5,652 nucleotides of DNA, taken from NCBI GenBank assembly GCA_005793645.1, contig SXRG01000088.1, positions 1-5,652 on the forward strand, written 5' to 3'. Position 1 is the first letter of the stretch. Each line of letters starts with the position of its first letter. Under the pieces are notes generated by a model, which was not told where the DNA came from, did not search any database, and was given only the letters and a program-made list of their open reading frames with translations. The position numbers and the translations under genes were made by a program. Below are positions 1 to 5,652 of the stretch, one piece after another. The stretch is from Burkholderiales bacterium. Its GTDB lineage: Bacteria > Pseudomonadota > Gammaproteobacteria > Burkholderiales > Thiobacillaceae.

Positions 1-147
1 ATCAAGGCATTCGGGCTGGATTTCGTCACGGCCATGTGCGAACGGCTATTAGCCGGCGGTGCGCCGGGGTTGCATTTCTACACCCTAAACCAGGCAGCGC
101 TGACAACAGCGATTTGGCAGCGATTAGGGCTAGACTCGAAAAAATAA
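1..147 (+). CDS. metF: 5,10-methylenetetrahydrofolate reductase, C-terminal end (partial)
   Basis: This is the last 48 codons of a gene that begins before the window; frame 1 is open from base 1 to a TAA at 145-147. The translated tail contains the segment GAPGLHFYTLN followed by an AIWQRLGL stretch. This matches the C-terminus of MetF as remembered from E. coli (VHFYTLNRAE, then a helix ending in LGV). MetF is a cytosolic FAD-dependent TIM-barrel enzyme. It reduces methylene-tetrahydrofolate to methyl-tetrahydrofolate, the methyl donor for methionine synthesis. The active-site part lies outside the window, so intactness cannot be judged. The tail ends in Asp-Ser-Lys-Lys and looks complete. 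No terminator hairpin follows the stop codon. The next gene on the same strand starts 82 bases later and is functionally unrelated, so whether they are co-transcribed is open. Confidence 0.88.
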   Translation: MKAFGLDFVTAMCERLLAGGAPGLHFYTLNQAALTTAIWQRLGLDSKK

Positions 148-150
148 CTT

Positions 151-179
151 TAGTCATAGGACATCCCATAGCTTTAGGA
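151..179 (+). promoter_or_regulatory. Direct repeat TAG-N3-TAGGA upstream of the two-component operon (candidate operator)
   Basis: Two copies of TAGnnnTAGGA are seen at 151-161 (TAGtcaTAGGA) and 169-179 (TAGcttTAGGA), offset by 18 bases. The match continues as nA after each copy. The four TAG triplets fall at 151, 157, 169 and 175. The second copy overlaps TAGGAT (175-180), a 4-of-6 match to a sigma-70 -10 box. No good -35 element lies at the right distance, which would fit an activator-dependent promoter. The position, in the short gap before a NarL-type regulator gene, suggests an autoregulatory site. That role is inference; only the repeat itself is seen. Confidence 0.35.
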
Positions 180-229
180 TAAACTCACCAGCGATCCTCT
201 TTTACCATGGGCACCGCCTCACCCCTAAC

Positions 230-874
230 ATGCAGATACTGCTCGCCGACGATCACCCCTTATTCCGGGAAGGGGTCAAACCAGTTCTCCAAAAACTTAA
301 CGACCACATCGAGATTCTCGAGGCCGTTGATTACCCCAGTGCCTATGCCATCACCACACAGCACAGCGCAATAGATCTGGCCCTGCTGGATCTCAATATG
401 CCCGGCGGAACAGGCATTGACGGCATCACCCAATTTCGTCGGCGTTTTCCAGACATCCCCCTCATCGTCCTGTCTGCCGCCGATCGTCCCGATGAAGTTC
501 GCCAAGTCCTGGCTGCCGGTGCCATGGGCTATATCAGCAAAGCTGCCGCTCCGGCCGTCATTGTGTCGGCCATTCATCTGGTCATGGCGGGAGGGGTCTA
601 TGCCCCGCCAGATCTGCTCAGCCCACGCATGACAACCCCGGCACTGCCAACCCACCCCGCCAGTCCCAGCGGGCCTCGCCTGTCCAGTCTCACCGAGCGG
701 CAACTGGAGGTCTTGCGTCTAATGGGCCAAGGGATGAGTAATCGTCAAATTGCCGAGACCCTCCACCTCACCGAAGGCACGGTCAAGATCCATGTCACCG
801 CTGTCCTGCGCGCCCTGGATGCCGGCAACCGTACCGAGGCCGTGCTCGTCGCACAAAGGGCAGGTCTAGCCTGA
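230..874 (+). CDS. NarL/FixJ (LuxR-type) two-component response regulator
   Basis: This is a 214-residue cytosolic DNA-binding response regulator of typical NarL-family length. The receiver domain spans about residues 1-120. It shows the acidic pair D7-D8 (LLADDHP), the phosphoacceptor D54 (LLDLNMPGG), the conserved Ser at 82 (VLSA, in place of the usual Thr/Ser) and K104 (YISK). A Pro/Ser/Thr-rich linker covers about 131-152. A LuxR-type helix-turn-helix follows at about 154-206, with LTERQLEVLRLMGQG and the recognition part TEGTVKIHV. The ATG at 230 is chosen because MQILLADDHP is the usual receiver-domain opening. No Shine-Dalgarno sequence precedes it; the leader is C-rich. The hybrid kinase gene starts 54 bases after its stop on the same strand, so the two are almost certainly partners. 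The target genes and signal cannot be read from the sequence, and I do not assign a gene name. Confidence 0.93.
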   Translation: MQILLADDHPLFREGVKPVLQKLNDHIEILEAVDYPSAYAITTQHSAIDLALLDLNMPGGTGIDGITQFRRRFPDIPLIVLSAADRPDEVRQVLAAGAMGYISKAAAPAVIVSAIHLVMAGGVYAPPDLLSPRMTTPALPTHPASPSGPRLSSLTERQLEVLRLMGQGMSNRQIAETLHLTEGTVKIHVTAVLRALDAGNRTEAVLVAQRAGLA

Positions 875-928
875 AATCCCGTGAAAAACCCACCACGCTT
901 GAGTGGTAACTAACGGGCGGCCCCTCCG

Positions 929-2872
929 ATGAACTGGCCTGCTCGTCTTCGCCGCTGCATCGGGACGCTACGCGGCCGTTTGCTCTGGCTGACCCTGTGG
1001 CCCACAGCCCTCAGCGCGATCCTGTTTGCGGGCTACATGGTGCACCAGAACACGCGCGAGGCCGAGGCCGCCCTGCGCCAGCGTGGCCGAGACCTATCCA
1101 GCCAACTGGCCGAGGTCGCCGTCTATGACCTGTTCACCGGCAACATCGCCAACCTGCAACGCTTGGCCGACCATGCTGGCATCCATCCCGATCGGGATGC
1201 CATCGGCATCGCCGACAAAGAGGGGCAATGGTGGGTCATCAGCGGTCAAACGGACCTGCTCAACGACACACGGCAGATACAGACCTACGCCGAACGGCAT
1301 GTCGGGGATCGCTATTATTTCCGTCGGCCCATCGGCCTAATCCAGAACCCGCAGGCCACCGGTCTCGAGGGGGTCCTAGGTTCTGGCAACGAGGTCGGTC
1401 AAGTCCTCGTTGTCCTGGACGATGCGCCCATCCGCAGCGCCCAGAAAGAGACCCTGCTCACCCTGCTCACCTTCTTGTTGCCTCTGATCTTGCTGGCCGC
1501 CACCATGGCCTGGACCCTGAGTCACCGCTTGGCACGGCGCCTGCACCGCATCACCAACACCGTTCACTCCCTGGCTCGTGGCCAACTGGAGGCCCGCTGC
1601 CCAGTCGAAAAAACTGAAGGTGAACTACGCCAACTCGAACTCGACATCAACGAGATGGCCGTGACCCTGGACCATGTCCATGAGCACCTGCAAACCGGCA
1701 TCCGCACCGCCACCGCTGAACTGACCGAGCAGAAACTGGCGGCCGAGGCAGCCGTGCGCGCCAAATCAAAATTTCTCGCCGCCGCCAGCCATGACCTGCG
1801 CCAACCGCTACACGCCCTCACCCTCTTTATCTCGGCCCTCAAAGACAAGGTCGCGGAACGCCAGGAGCCAGAACTCCAGCGCCTGACAGCGCTCATTGAT
1901 ACCTCGGCCGCCGCCATGGGGGACATGCTAGGCGGTCTGCTTGACCTCTCCCGGCTCGATGCCGGCATCGTTCTGGCACAGCCCGAATGCTTTCCCCTCA
2001 GCCGGGTGCTGGGCAACCTCCAGCAACACTTTGCCCTCGCTGCCGCTGAGAAAGGCTTGCAACTGCACATCAAGCCCTGCCACCTCCATGTTCAGAGCGA
2101 CCCACTCCTCGTCGAGCGCATCCTGATGAATCTGGTCAGCAACGCCATTCGCTACACCCCGCAAGGACGCATCGTGGTGGCGGCGCGGCGGCGCGGTGAC
2201 ACCGCCGAACTGCAGGTCATCGATACCGGGTTGGGCATTGCCGAAGACCAGCAGGCACAGGTGTTTGAGGAATATTTCCAGATCGACAACCCGGAACGCC
2301 AGCGCGCCAAGGGTCTGGGATTGGGGCTTGCCATCGTAGCACGCGAGGCCCAATTATTGGGGACTACGATCAACCTGCACTCCGTACCCGGCCGTGGCTC
2401 ATGCTTTGCCTTCCGCTTGCCCCGCTGCACCCCTGCCGCCGATTCAGCCACTGACGATCTCATCGCCTTCCAGACCTTTGGCGACGCGGCCCCGCTGATT
2501 GCCTTCCTCGAAGACGACACCCTTATCCTGAGCGCCATGACGACCCTACTACACGAATGGGGCATGGAGGTCGTTGCCGCCATCTCGGCCGAGGCCCTGC
2601 TGGACGCCCTCGGCGAGCTTGGCCGCCTACCGGATTGCATCCTCTCCGACTATCGACTGCCGGGCACCATGGATGGGATCGCCAGCGTCACCTGGCTGCG
2701 CCGTGAACTGGACGAGACCCTGCCCGCCGCCATCATCACCGGCGATACGGCCCCCGAGACCATCGCTGCCATGACCGCCTCGGGCTTTACCCTGCTACAC
2801 AAACCGTTGAAACCGGCGCGCCTGCGCGCCTATCTAAACCACGCCTTGAGCCAGACGCCGTCTAGCCGTTAA
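929..2872 (+). CDS. Hybrid sensor histidine kinase with C-terminal receiver domain
   Basis: This 647-residue inner-membrane sensor kinase is the likely partner of the preceding response regulator. Membrane helix 1 is at about 18-38 and helix 2 at about 174-197. They bracket a roughly 135-residue presumed periplasmic sensor region containing YDLFTGNIANLQRLA, which resembles the BarA-type sensor pattern. A HAMP-like linker follows at about 198-250 and a coiled helix at about 250-280. The dimerisation/phosphoacceptor domain has H288 in ASHDLRQPLHAL, the DLRQP variant of the H box. The ATPase domain shows the N box NLVSNAIRYT (N405), G1 DTGLGI (432-437), the F-box area VFEEYF (445-450) and G2 GLGLGLAIV (462-470). 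The C-terminal receiver (about 522-640) has E528-D529-D530, phosphoacceptor D574 (SDYRLPG), T604 and K625. No Hpt domain is present. An in-frame TAA at 911-913 limits the start to ATG 929. A weak GGGCGG lies ahead of it. The 3' end overlaps convergent selD by 11 bases. Confidence 0.93.
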   Translation: MNWPARLRRCIGTLRGRLLWLTLWPTALSAILFAGYMVHQNTREAEAALRQRGRDLSSQLAEVAVYDLFTGNIANLQRLADHAGIHPDRDAIGIADKEGQWWVISGQTDLLNDTRQIQTYAERHVGDRYYFRRPIGLIQNPQATGLEGVLGSGNEVGQVLVVLDDAPIRSAQKETLLTLLTFLLPLILLAATMAWTLSHRLARRLHRITNTVHSLARGQLEARCPVEKTEGELRQLELDINEMAVTLDHVHEHLQTGIRTATAELTEQKLAAEAAVRAKSKFLAAASHDLRQPLHALTLFISALKDKVAERQEPELQRLTALIDTSAAAMGDMLGGLLDLSRLDAGIVLAQPECFPLSRVLGNLQQHFALAAAEKGLQLHIKPCHLHVQSDPLLVERILMNLVSNAIRYTPQGRIVVAARRRGDTAELQVIDTGLGIAEDQQAQVFEEYFQIDNPERQRAKGLGLGLAIVAREAQLLGTTINLHSVPGRGSCFAFRLPRCTPAADSATDDLIAFQTFGDAAPLIAFLEDDTLILSAMTTLLHEWGMEVVAAISAEALLDALGELGRLPDCILSDYRLPGTMDGIASVTWLRRELDETLPAAIITGDTAPETIAAMTASGFTLLHKPLKPARLRAYLNHALSQTPSSR

Positions 2873-3923
2873 CCGTAAGCCCCGTTGTCCCGGCCACAAC
2901 GCGGCCTACCACAGTGGCCTGTGCAAATCCTTGCGCTGCAAAGATCGCCAACACGGCCTCCACCGCATCAGCCGCACAAGTCACCAACAAACCCCCGCTC
3001 GTTTGCGGATCCGTCAGCACGGCGCGTTGCCAGTCAGCACAGCCCTCAAACAAGGCCACCGCATGACCATAGCTGGCCCAGTTTCGGCCGCTGGCCCCCG
3101 TGACAAACCCCGCCTGCGCCAGTTCGGCAACCCCGGACAAAAGCGGCACCGCCGACCAATCGATCTCGATCCGATGGCCGGAGGCACGGGCGATTTCCCA
3201 GGCATGGCCCAACAAACCGAAGCCCGTCACATCGGTGAGGGCATGCACAGCCTCAAGGGCAGCCAGATCCGGCCCAGGAGTATTAAGCCGGGTAGTTGAG
3301 GCAATCATCGCCGCATAGCCAGTTTCAGGCAGTGCGTCTTTCTTGAGTGCCGCCGAGTAGATGCCCACACCCAAACCCTTGCTCAAAATCAGCACATCGC
3401 CCGGTTGCGCCGCGCTGTTTTTCTTAACCTGAGCCGGATCGACTACGCCGATGGCGACCAGACCATAGATTGGCTCCACGGATTCGATCGAGTGGCCGCC
3501 TGCAATCGGCATCCCCGCCGCCCGTGCGGCCGTCTCGCCGCCGGCCAGAATCTGGCGAATGATGTCGTGCGACAACTTGTCGAGCGGCATCCCGACCAAG
3601 GCCAGACCAAACAGCGGGCGCCCCCCCATGGCATAGACATCGGAGATCGCATTGGTCGCCGCGATACGGCCAAACTCAAACGGATCATCGACGATGGGCA
3701 TGAAAAAGTCGGTGGTCGCAACAATGGCCTGCCGTTCATTAAGGCGCCAGACCGCCGCGTCATCCGAGGATTCGATCCCTACCAGGAGGTCGGGAAAGGC
3801 CGAGGCCAACCCTCGGGCATACGGAGTTTCAGCAAGGATCTGCTCGAGAACAGCCGGCGCAATCTTGCAGCCACAACCACCACCATGCGATAAATGGGTC
3901 AAACGCATCACAAAATACGCCAT
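2862..3923 (-). CDS. selD: Selenide, water dikinase (selenophosphate synthetase)
   Basis: SelD makes selenophosphate from selenide and ATP in the cytosol. This is the selenium donor for selenocysteine and for 2-selenouridine in tRNA. The 353-residue product is close to the E. coli length and aligns throughout. It has the active-site loop SHGGGCGCK with C17 and K20, acidic metal/ATP residues in SDDAAV (D54, D55), D72 in TTDFFMPIVDD and D95 in NAISDVYAMGG. It also has AGGHSIE (141-147), TDVTGFGLLGH with D231, and DPQTSGGLL (305-313). The active-site residue is an ordinary cysteine, not selenocysteine. The start is uncertain. ATG at 3923 gives the E. coli-like spacing to C17 but lies inside a hairpin. 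ATG at 3908 (MRLTHLSHG) gives 348 residues and is plausible. The gene is 24-39 bases downstream of lnt on the same strand and probably co-transcribed. No selA, selB or mnmH is in the window. Confidence 0.96.
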   Translation of the reverse strand: MAYFVMRLTHLSHGGGCGCKIAPAVLEQILAETPYARGLASAFPDLLVGIESSDDAAVWRLNERQAIVATTDFFMPIVDDPFEFGRIAATNAISDVYAMGGRPLFGLALVGMPLDKLSHDIIRQILAGGETAARAAGMPIAGGHSIESVEPIYGLVAIGVVDPAQVKKNSAAQPGDVLILSKGLGVGIYSAALKKDALPETGYAAMIASTTRLNTPGPDLAALEAVHALTDVTGFGLLGHAWEIARASGHRIEIDWSAVPLLSGVAELAQAGFVTGASGRNWASYGHAVALFEGCADWQRAVLTDPQTSGGLLVTCAADAVEAVLAIFAAQGFAQATVVGRVVAGTTGLTVNG

Positions 3924-3941
3924 AAAAGAATGGCGTATTTT
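3912..3941 (-). promoter_or_regulatory. Perfect 12-bp hairpin in the lnt-selD junction (terminator or translation-control element)
   Basis: The + strand reads AAAATACGCCAT (3912-3923), a six-base loop AAAAGA, then ATGGCGTATTTT (3930-3941), which is an exact inverted repeat. In the lnt/selD transcript it begins 6 bases after the lnt stop codon. Its 3' arm starts with the first possible selD AUG (3923-3921) and ends in UUUU, three bases before the second possible AUG (3908-3906). The A-tract/stem/T-tract form resembles a weak bidirectional intrinsic terminator, with four consecutive G-C pairs in the stem. It may instead control selD translation. Function is inferred; the structure is seen directly. 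Confidence 0.6.
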
Positions 3942-3945
3942 ATCG

Positions 3946-3949
3946 CCTC
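3946..3949 (-). promoter_or_regulatory. GAGG Shine-Dalgarno candidate for selD, overlapping the lnt stop codon
   Basis: On the - strand the lnt stop reads TGAGGCGAT, giving a GAGG core. It is 22 bases before the AUG at 3923 and 37 bases before the AUG at 3908, both too far for normal initiation. If the 30-base hairpin at 3912-3941 folds, the unpaired distance to the AUG at 3908 becomes 7 bases (four before the stem, three after). No other Shine-Dalgarno-like sequence precedes either start. It is a short motif and could be chance. Confidence 0.35.
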
Positions 3950-5423
3950 ATCTGGCAAACCGCGATCTCCGTCCACGCCATCCAGAAACCATCAAGATTA
4001 GTGCCGCCAGCAACAGGGCAGGCACATTACCCCAACGGGCAAACGGCGTCAGTCCGCTCCGCCCCTGAGCCCGAATCTCCAGCACACCTTGCACAAAGGG
4101 TGACAACTGACCCATAACCCGGCCATCGGCGCCAATGGCCGCCGTGATGCCCGTGTTATTTGCGCGTAACCAGACGCGTCCCGTCTCCAACGCCCGCATC
4201 TGCGCGATCTGCAGATGCTGCCACGGTGCACCGCTATCTCCGAACCAGGCATCATTGCTAATGTTTGCCATCAGGGTCGCCGCCGGCAAGGCGTGGATCA
4301 ATTCTTCGCCAAAGACATCCTCGTAACAGATATTCATGGCCACCTTCTGTCCCGCCACGGCCAGCGGCAGCTGACCAGGCTCACCACGGGAGAAGTCGCC
4401 GAGCGGGATGCGCATCTGCGCCACGATCCAGGCAAATCCCGGCGGCACAAATTCGCCAAACGGCACCAGGTGAACCTTGTGAAAGGTCTGTTGCGGTGCC
4501 TGACCCTGGCTGACCACACCATTAAAATAACGGCCCTCGATATCGAGGATCGGCACCCCGATCAGGACATCCCCGCCACGCGCCCGCGCCGCGTCCGCCA
4601 GTGCAGCGCGATAGTCCGCTGGCACCTCGCGCCAGAACATCGGTAAGGCTGTCTCCGGCAGGATCGTCAGCTGCCCCTCGCTACGCCGCACCAGATTCAG
4701 GTAGCCCAACAGGGTCTGCTCAAGCCGGGCCGGGTCAAACTTCATCGATTGCACCACATTCCCCTGCACCAGGCTCACCGTCACCGGGGCACCGACAGGA
4801 TCGGTCCAGCGCAGCGATTGCGCACCCCAGCCGGTCAATCCGATAACAGCCACCGCGATCCAACCCACGCGGGAACGCAGGGCCATGGCACCCGCCACCA
4901 AGGCCGTCAACAAAGAAACCCCATACACGCCAAGGATGGGTGCAAAACCCGCCAGTGCGCTCTCGGGCACCTGCGCATAACCCACGGCTAACCAGGGAAA
5001 ACCACTCAGGATCCAACCCCGAACCCACTCCAACAGCATCCAACTCGCCGGCAAAGCCAAGGCCAAACGCCAAGACGCATTGGCCGTCAGACGCGCAGCC
5101 AGCCAGGTAGCCAAGGCCGGAAATACCGCCAAAAAAGCGCAGAACAGAAAGGTCGCCAGGGCGGCCAAGGGCCAAGGCATCTGACCAAATTTATGCAGGC
5201 TTACAAAGACCCACGAGACCCCGGCGAGGAAATACCCGAGACCAAACGCATAGCCCTGCCAAAAGGCCCTGCGTGGCGCCACATAGGCCATCCGAACAAA
5301 GAGCAACGCCAGGCTCACGATAGGCACAAGGAAGTAGCCATATGGTGCGAAGCCGAAGACGCTAAAAGCACCAAGCAGGGCAGGCCATAACAAGGAAAGT
5401 GCCAAAGTCATGGCGCCGATCAT
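3948..5423 (-). CDS. lnt: Apolipoprotein N-acyltransferase
   Basis: Lnt is an inner-membrane enzyme. It transfers an acyl chain from phospholipid to the N-terminal cysteine of apolipoproteins, the last step of lipoprotein maturation after Lgt and LspA. The product is 491 residues, near the E. coli size of about 512. The first ~205 residues are strongly hydrophobic with several membrane helices and include FGFAPYGY (23-30). A nitrilase-type domain spans about 213-450 and carries the full catalytic triad: E257 (ILPETALP), K316 (FHKVHLVPFGEF) and C366 (NICYED). NISNDAWFGDS (387-397) and the RANNTGITA segment are family hallmarks. A final membrane helix lies at about 467-482, followed by a basic tail. 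The ATG at 5423 is used; ATG at 5411 is possible, and neither has a clear Shine-Dalgarno sequence. The corC gene often found beside lnt is not here: dusB diverges upstream and selD follows downstream. Confidence 0.96.
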   Translation of the reverse strand: MIGAMTLALSLLWPALLGAFSVFGFAPYGYFLVPIVSLALLFVRMAYVAPRRAFWQGYAFGLGYFLAGVSWVFVSLHKFGQMPWPLAALATFLFCAFLAVFPALATWLAARLTANASWRLALALPASWMLLEWVRGWILSGFPWLAVGYAQVPESALAGFAPILGVYGVSLLTALVAGAMALRSRVGWIAVAVIGLTGWGAQSLRWTDPVGAPVTVSLVQGNVVQSMKFDPARLEQTLLGYLNLVRRSEGQLTILPETALPMFWREVPADYRAALADAARARGGDVLIGVPILDIEGRYFNGVVSQGQAPQQTFHKVHLVPFGEFVPPGFAWIVAQMRIPLGDFSRGEPGQLPLAVAGQKVAMNICYEDVFGEELIHALPAATLMANISNDAWFGDSGAPWQHLQIAQMRALETGRVWLRANNTGITAAIGADGRVMGQLSPFVQGVLEIRAQGRSGLTPFARWGNVPALLLAALILMVSGWRGRRSRFAR

Positions 5424-5480
5424 CCGTCAGATAAAACAAATTGGCCACCACCATGCCCACACATCGCGTCACGACAGGAG

Positions 5481-5486
5481 TAGAAT
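5481..5486 (+). promoter_or_regulatory. Possible -10 element for dusB
   Basis: TAGAAT is a 5-of-6 match to TATAAT, placed 48 bases before the proposed dusB GTG start in the divergent lnt-dusB gap. No recognisable -35 hexamer lies 15-18 bases upstream (the sequence there is CACACA-like), so the call is weak. It is directly adjacent to the inverted repeat at 5485-5505. Confidence 0.2.
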
Positions 5487-5505
5487 TGCCTCCCTTTTAG
5501 GCAAT
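5485..5505. repeat. 7-bp inverted repeat in the lnt-dusB divergent gap
   Basis: ATTGCCT (5485-5491) and AGGCAAT (5499-5505) are exact inverted repeats separated by CCCTTTT. In the dusB direction this could be a leader hairpin or an operator overlapping the start of transcription. In the lnt direction it lies about 60 bases before the start codon, within the likely promoter region; TTGATT then TCTACT, 18 bases apart on the - strand, is a poor promoter match. It lacks a U-tract on either side, so a terminator role is unlikely. Confidence 0.4.
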
Positions 5506-5533
5506 CAACGCGTCCTCGCGCCAGCCAAGCAGC

Positions 5534-5652
5534 GTGCAAATCGGCTCCTATCACCTCAAAAACAACCTCATCGTCGCGCCTATGGCCGGCGTAACGGATC
5601 GGCCATTCCGCCAATTATGCAAACGCTTGGGCGCGGGTATGGCGGTGTCCGA
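5534..5652 (+). CDS. dusB: tRNA-dihydrouridine synthase B, N-terminal part (partial)
   Basis: Thirty-nine complete codons are visible before the window ends. The product opens with a QIGSYHLKNNLIVAPMAG stretch (residues 2-19), followed by TDRPFRQLCKRLGAGMAVS. This closely matches the E. coli DusB N-terminus as recalled (MRIGQYQLRNRLIAAPMAGITDRPFR). DusB is a cytosolic FMN enzyme that reduces specific uridines in tRNA to dihydrouridine; the APMAGVTD segment is the family's FMN-binding start of the TIM barrel. GTG at 5534 is chosen because it aligns with the E. coli start. The frame is open only back to a TAG at 5498-5500 and holds no ATG, GTG or TTG before it. No clear Shine-Dalgarno sequence precedes it. 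In many gammaproteobacteria dusB is followed by fis, which cannot be checked here. DusA or DusC is less likely given the opening sequence. Confidence 0.88.
   Translation, partial: MQIGSYHLKNNLIVAPMAGVTDRPFRQLCKRLGAGMAVS

Noticed and set aside
260..703. 147-codon open frame antisense to the response regulator
   Set aside because: It lies fully inside a gene with all receiver and helix-turn-helix motifs intact, has no recognisable domain, and long antisense frames are expected at this G+C.
892..907. Short inverted repeat ACCAC-N6-GTGGT between the regulator and the kinase
   Set aside because: A five-base stem without a U-tract is too weak for a terminator, and both genes are expected to be co-transcribed.
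1451..1472. Tandem CCCTGCTCA repeat in the kinase gene
   Set aside because: It encodes Leu-Leu-Thr repeats of membrane helix 2 and is explained by coding composition.
1564..2640. Overlapping open frames (about 140-170 codons) on the - strand of the kinase gene
   Set aside because: Their Arg/Ser-rich or featureless composition is typical of shadow frames opposite a GC-rich gene; the + strand product has every kinase motif in order.
2883..2902. Possible terminator hairpin (CGTTGT-N7-ACAACG) just after the kinase stop
   Set aside because: The stem is six bases with no T-tract on either strand and lies within conserved selD coding sequence; it is likely chance.
3867..3875. Possible selenocysteine in the SelD active site
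   Set aside because: The codons in the GGCGCK loop encode cysteine; there is no in-frame TGA.
3405..4068. + strand open frames opposite selD and lnt
   Set aside because: They are antisense to well-conserved genes and carry no family signature.
5420..5614. 64-codon - strand open frame across the lnt-dusB gap
   Set aside because: It overlaps the start of dusB antisense, has no recognisable domain, and would occupy the promoter region of lnt.

Overview
The window suggests a proteobacterium with moderately high G+C, most likely gamma- or beta-proteobacterial in the broad sense. The SelD and Lnt products and the DusB N-terminus align well with the Escherichia coli proteins recalled from memory. 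I cannot name a genus from the sequence. Gene density is high: no gap between genes exceeds about 110 bases. No tRNA, rRNA, CRISPR array, insertion sequence or phage gene is visible.

Layout, left to right. The 3' end of metF (methylenetetrahydrofolate reductase, + strand) enters from the left edge and stops at 147. An 82-base gap follows that holds a direct repeat, TAG-N3-TAGGA twice, 18 bases apart. Next, on the + strand, come a NarL/LuxR-type response regulator (230-874) and a membrane-bound hybrid histidine kinase with a C-terminal receiver domain (929-2872). These two look like one operon and one two-component system of unknown stimulus. On the - strand, selD (selenophosphate synthetase, 2862-3923) and, upstream of it, lnt (apolipoprotein N-acyltransferase, 3948-5423) form a second transcription unit. 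It converges on the kinase gene, and the two 3' ends overlap by 11 bases. At the right edge dusB (tRNA-dihydrouridine synthase B, + strand from 5534) diverges from lnt across a 110-base gap and runs off the window.

Apart from the sensor kinase/regulator pair, the genes are housekeeping functions with no shared pathway: folate/methionine metabolism, selenium activation, lipoprotein maturation and tRNA modification. I found no convincing new multi-gene system. The two observations most worth checking are both regulatory. One is a perfect 12-bp hairpin in the lnt-selD junction that contains the first possible selD start codon and could bring a GAGG motif to a normal distance from the second one. 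The other is the repeated TAG-N3-TAGGA motif ahead of the two-component operon. Recognisable Shine-Dalgarno sequences are weak or missing before most genes here, so start assignments rest mainly on protein alignment.
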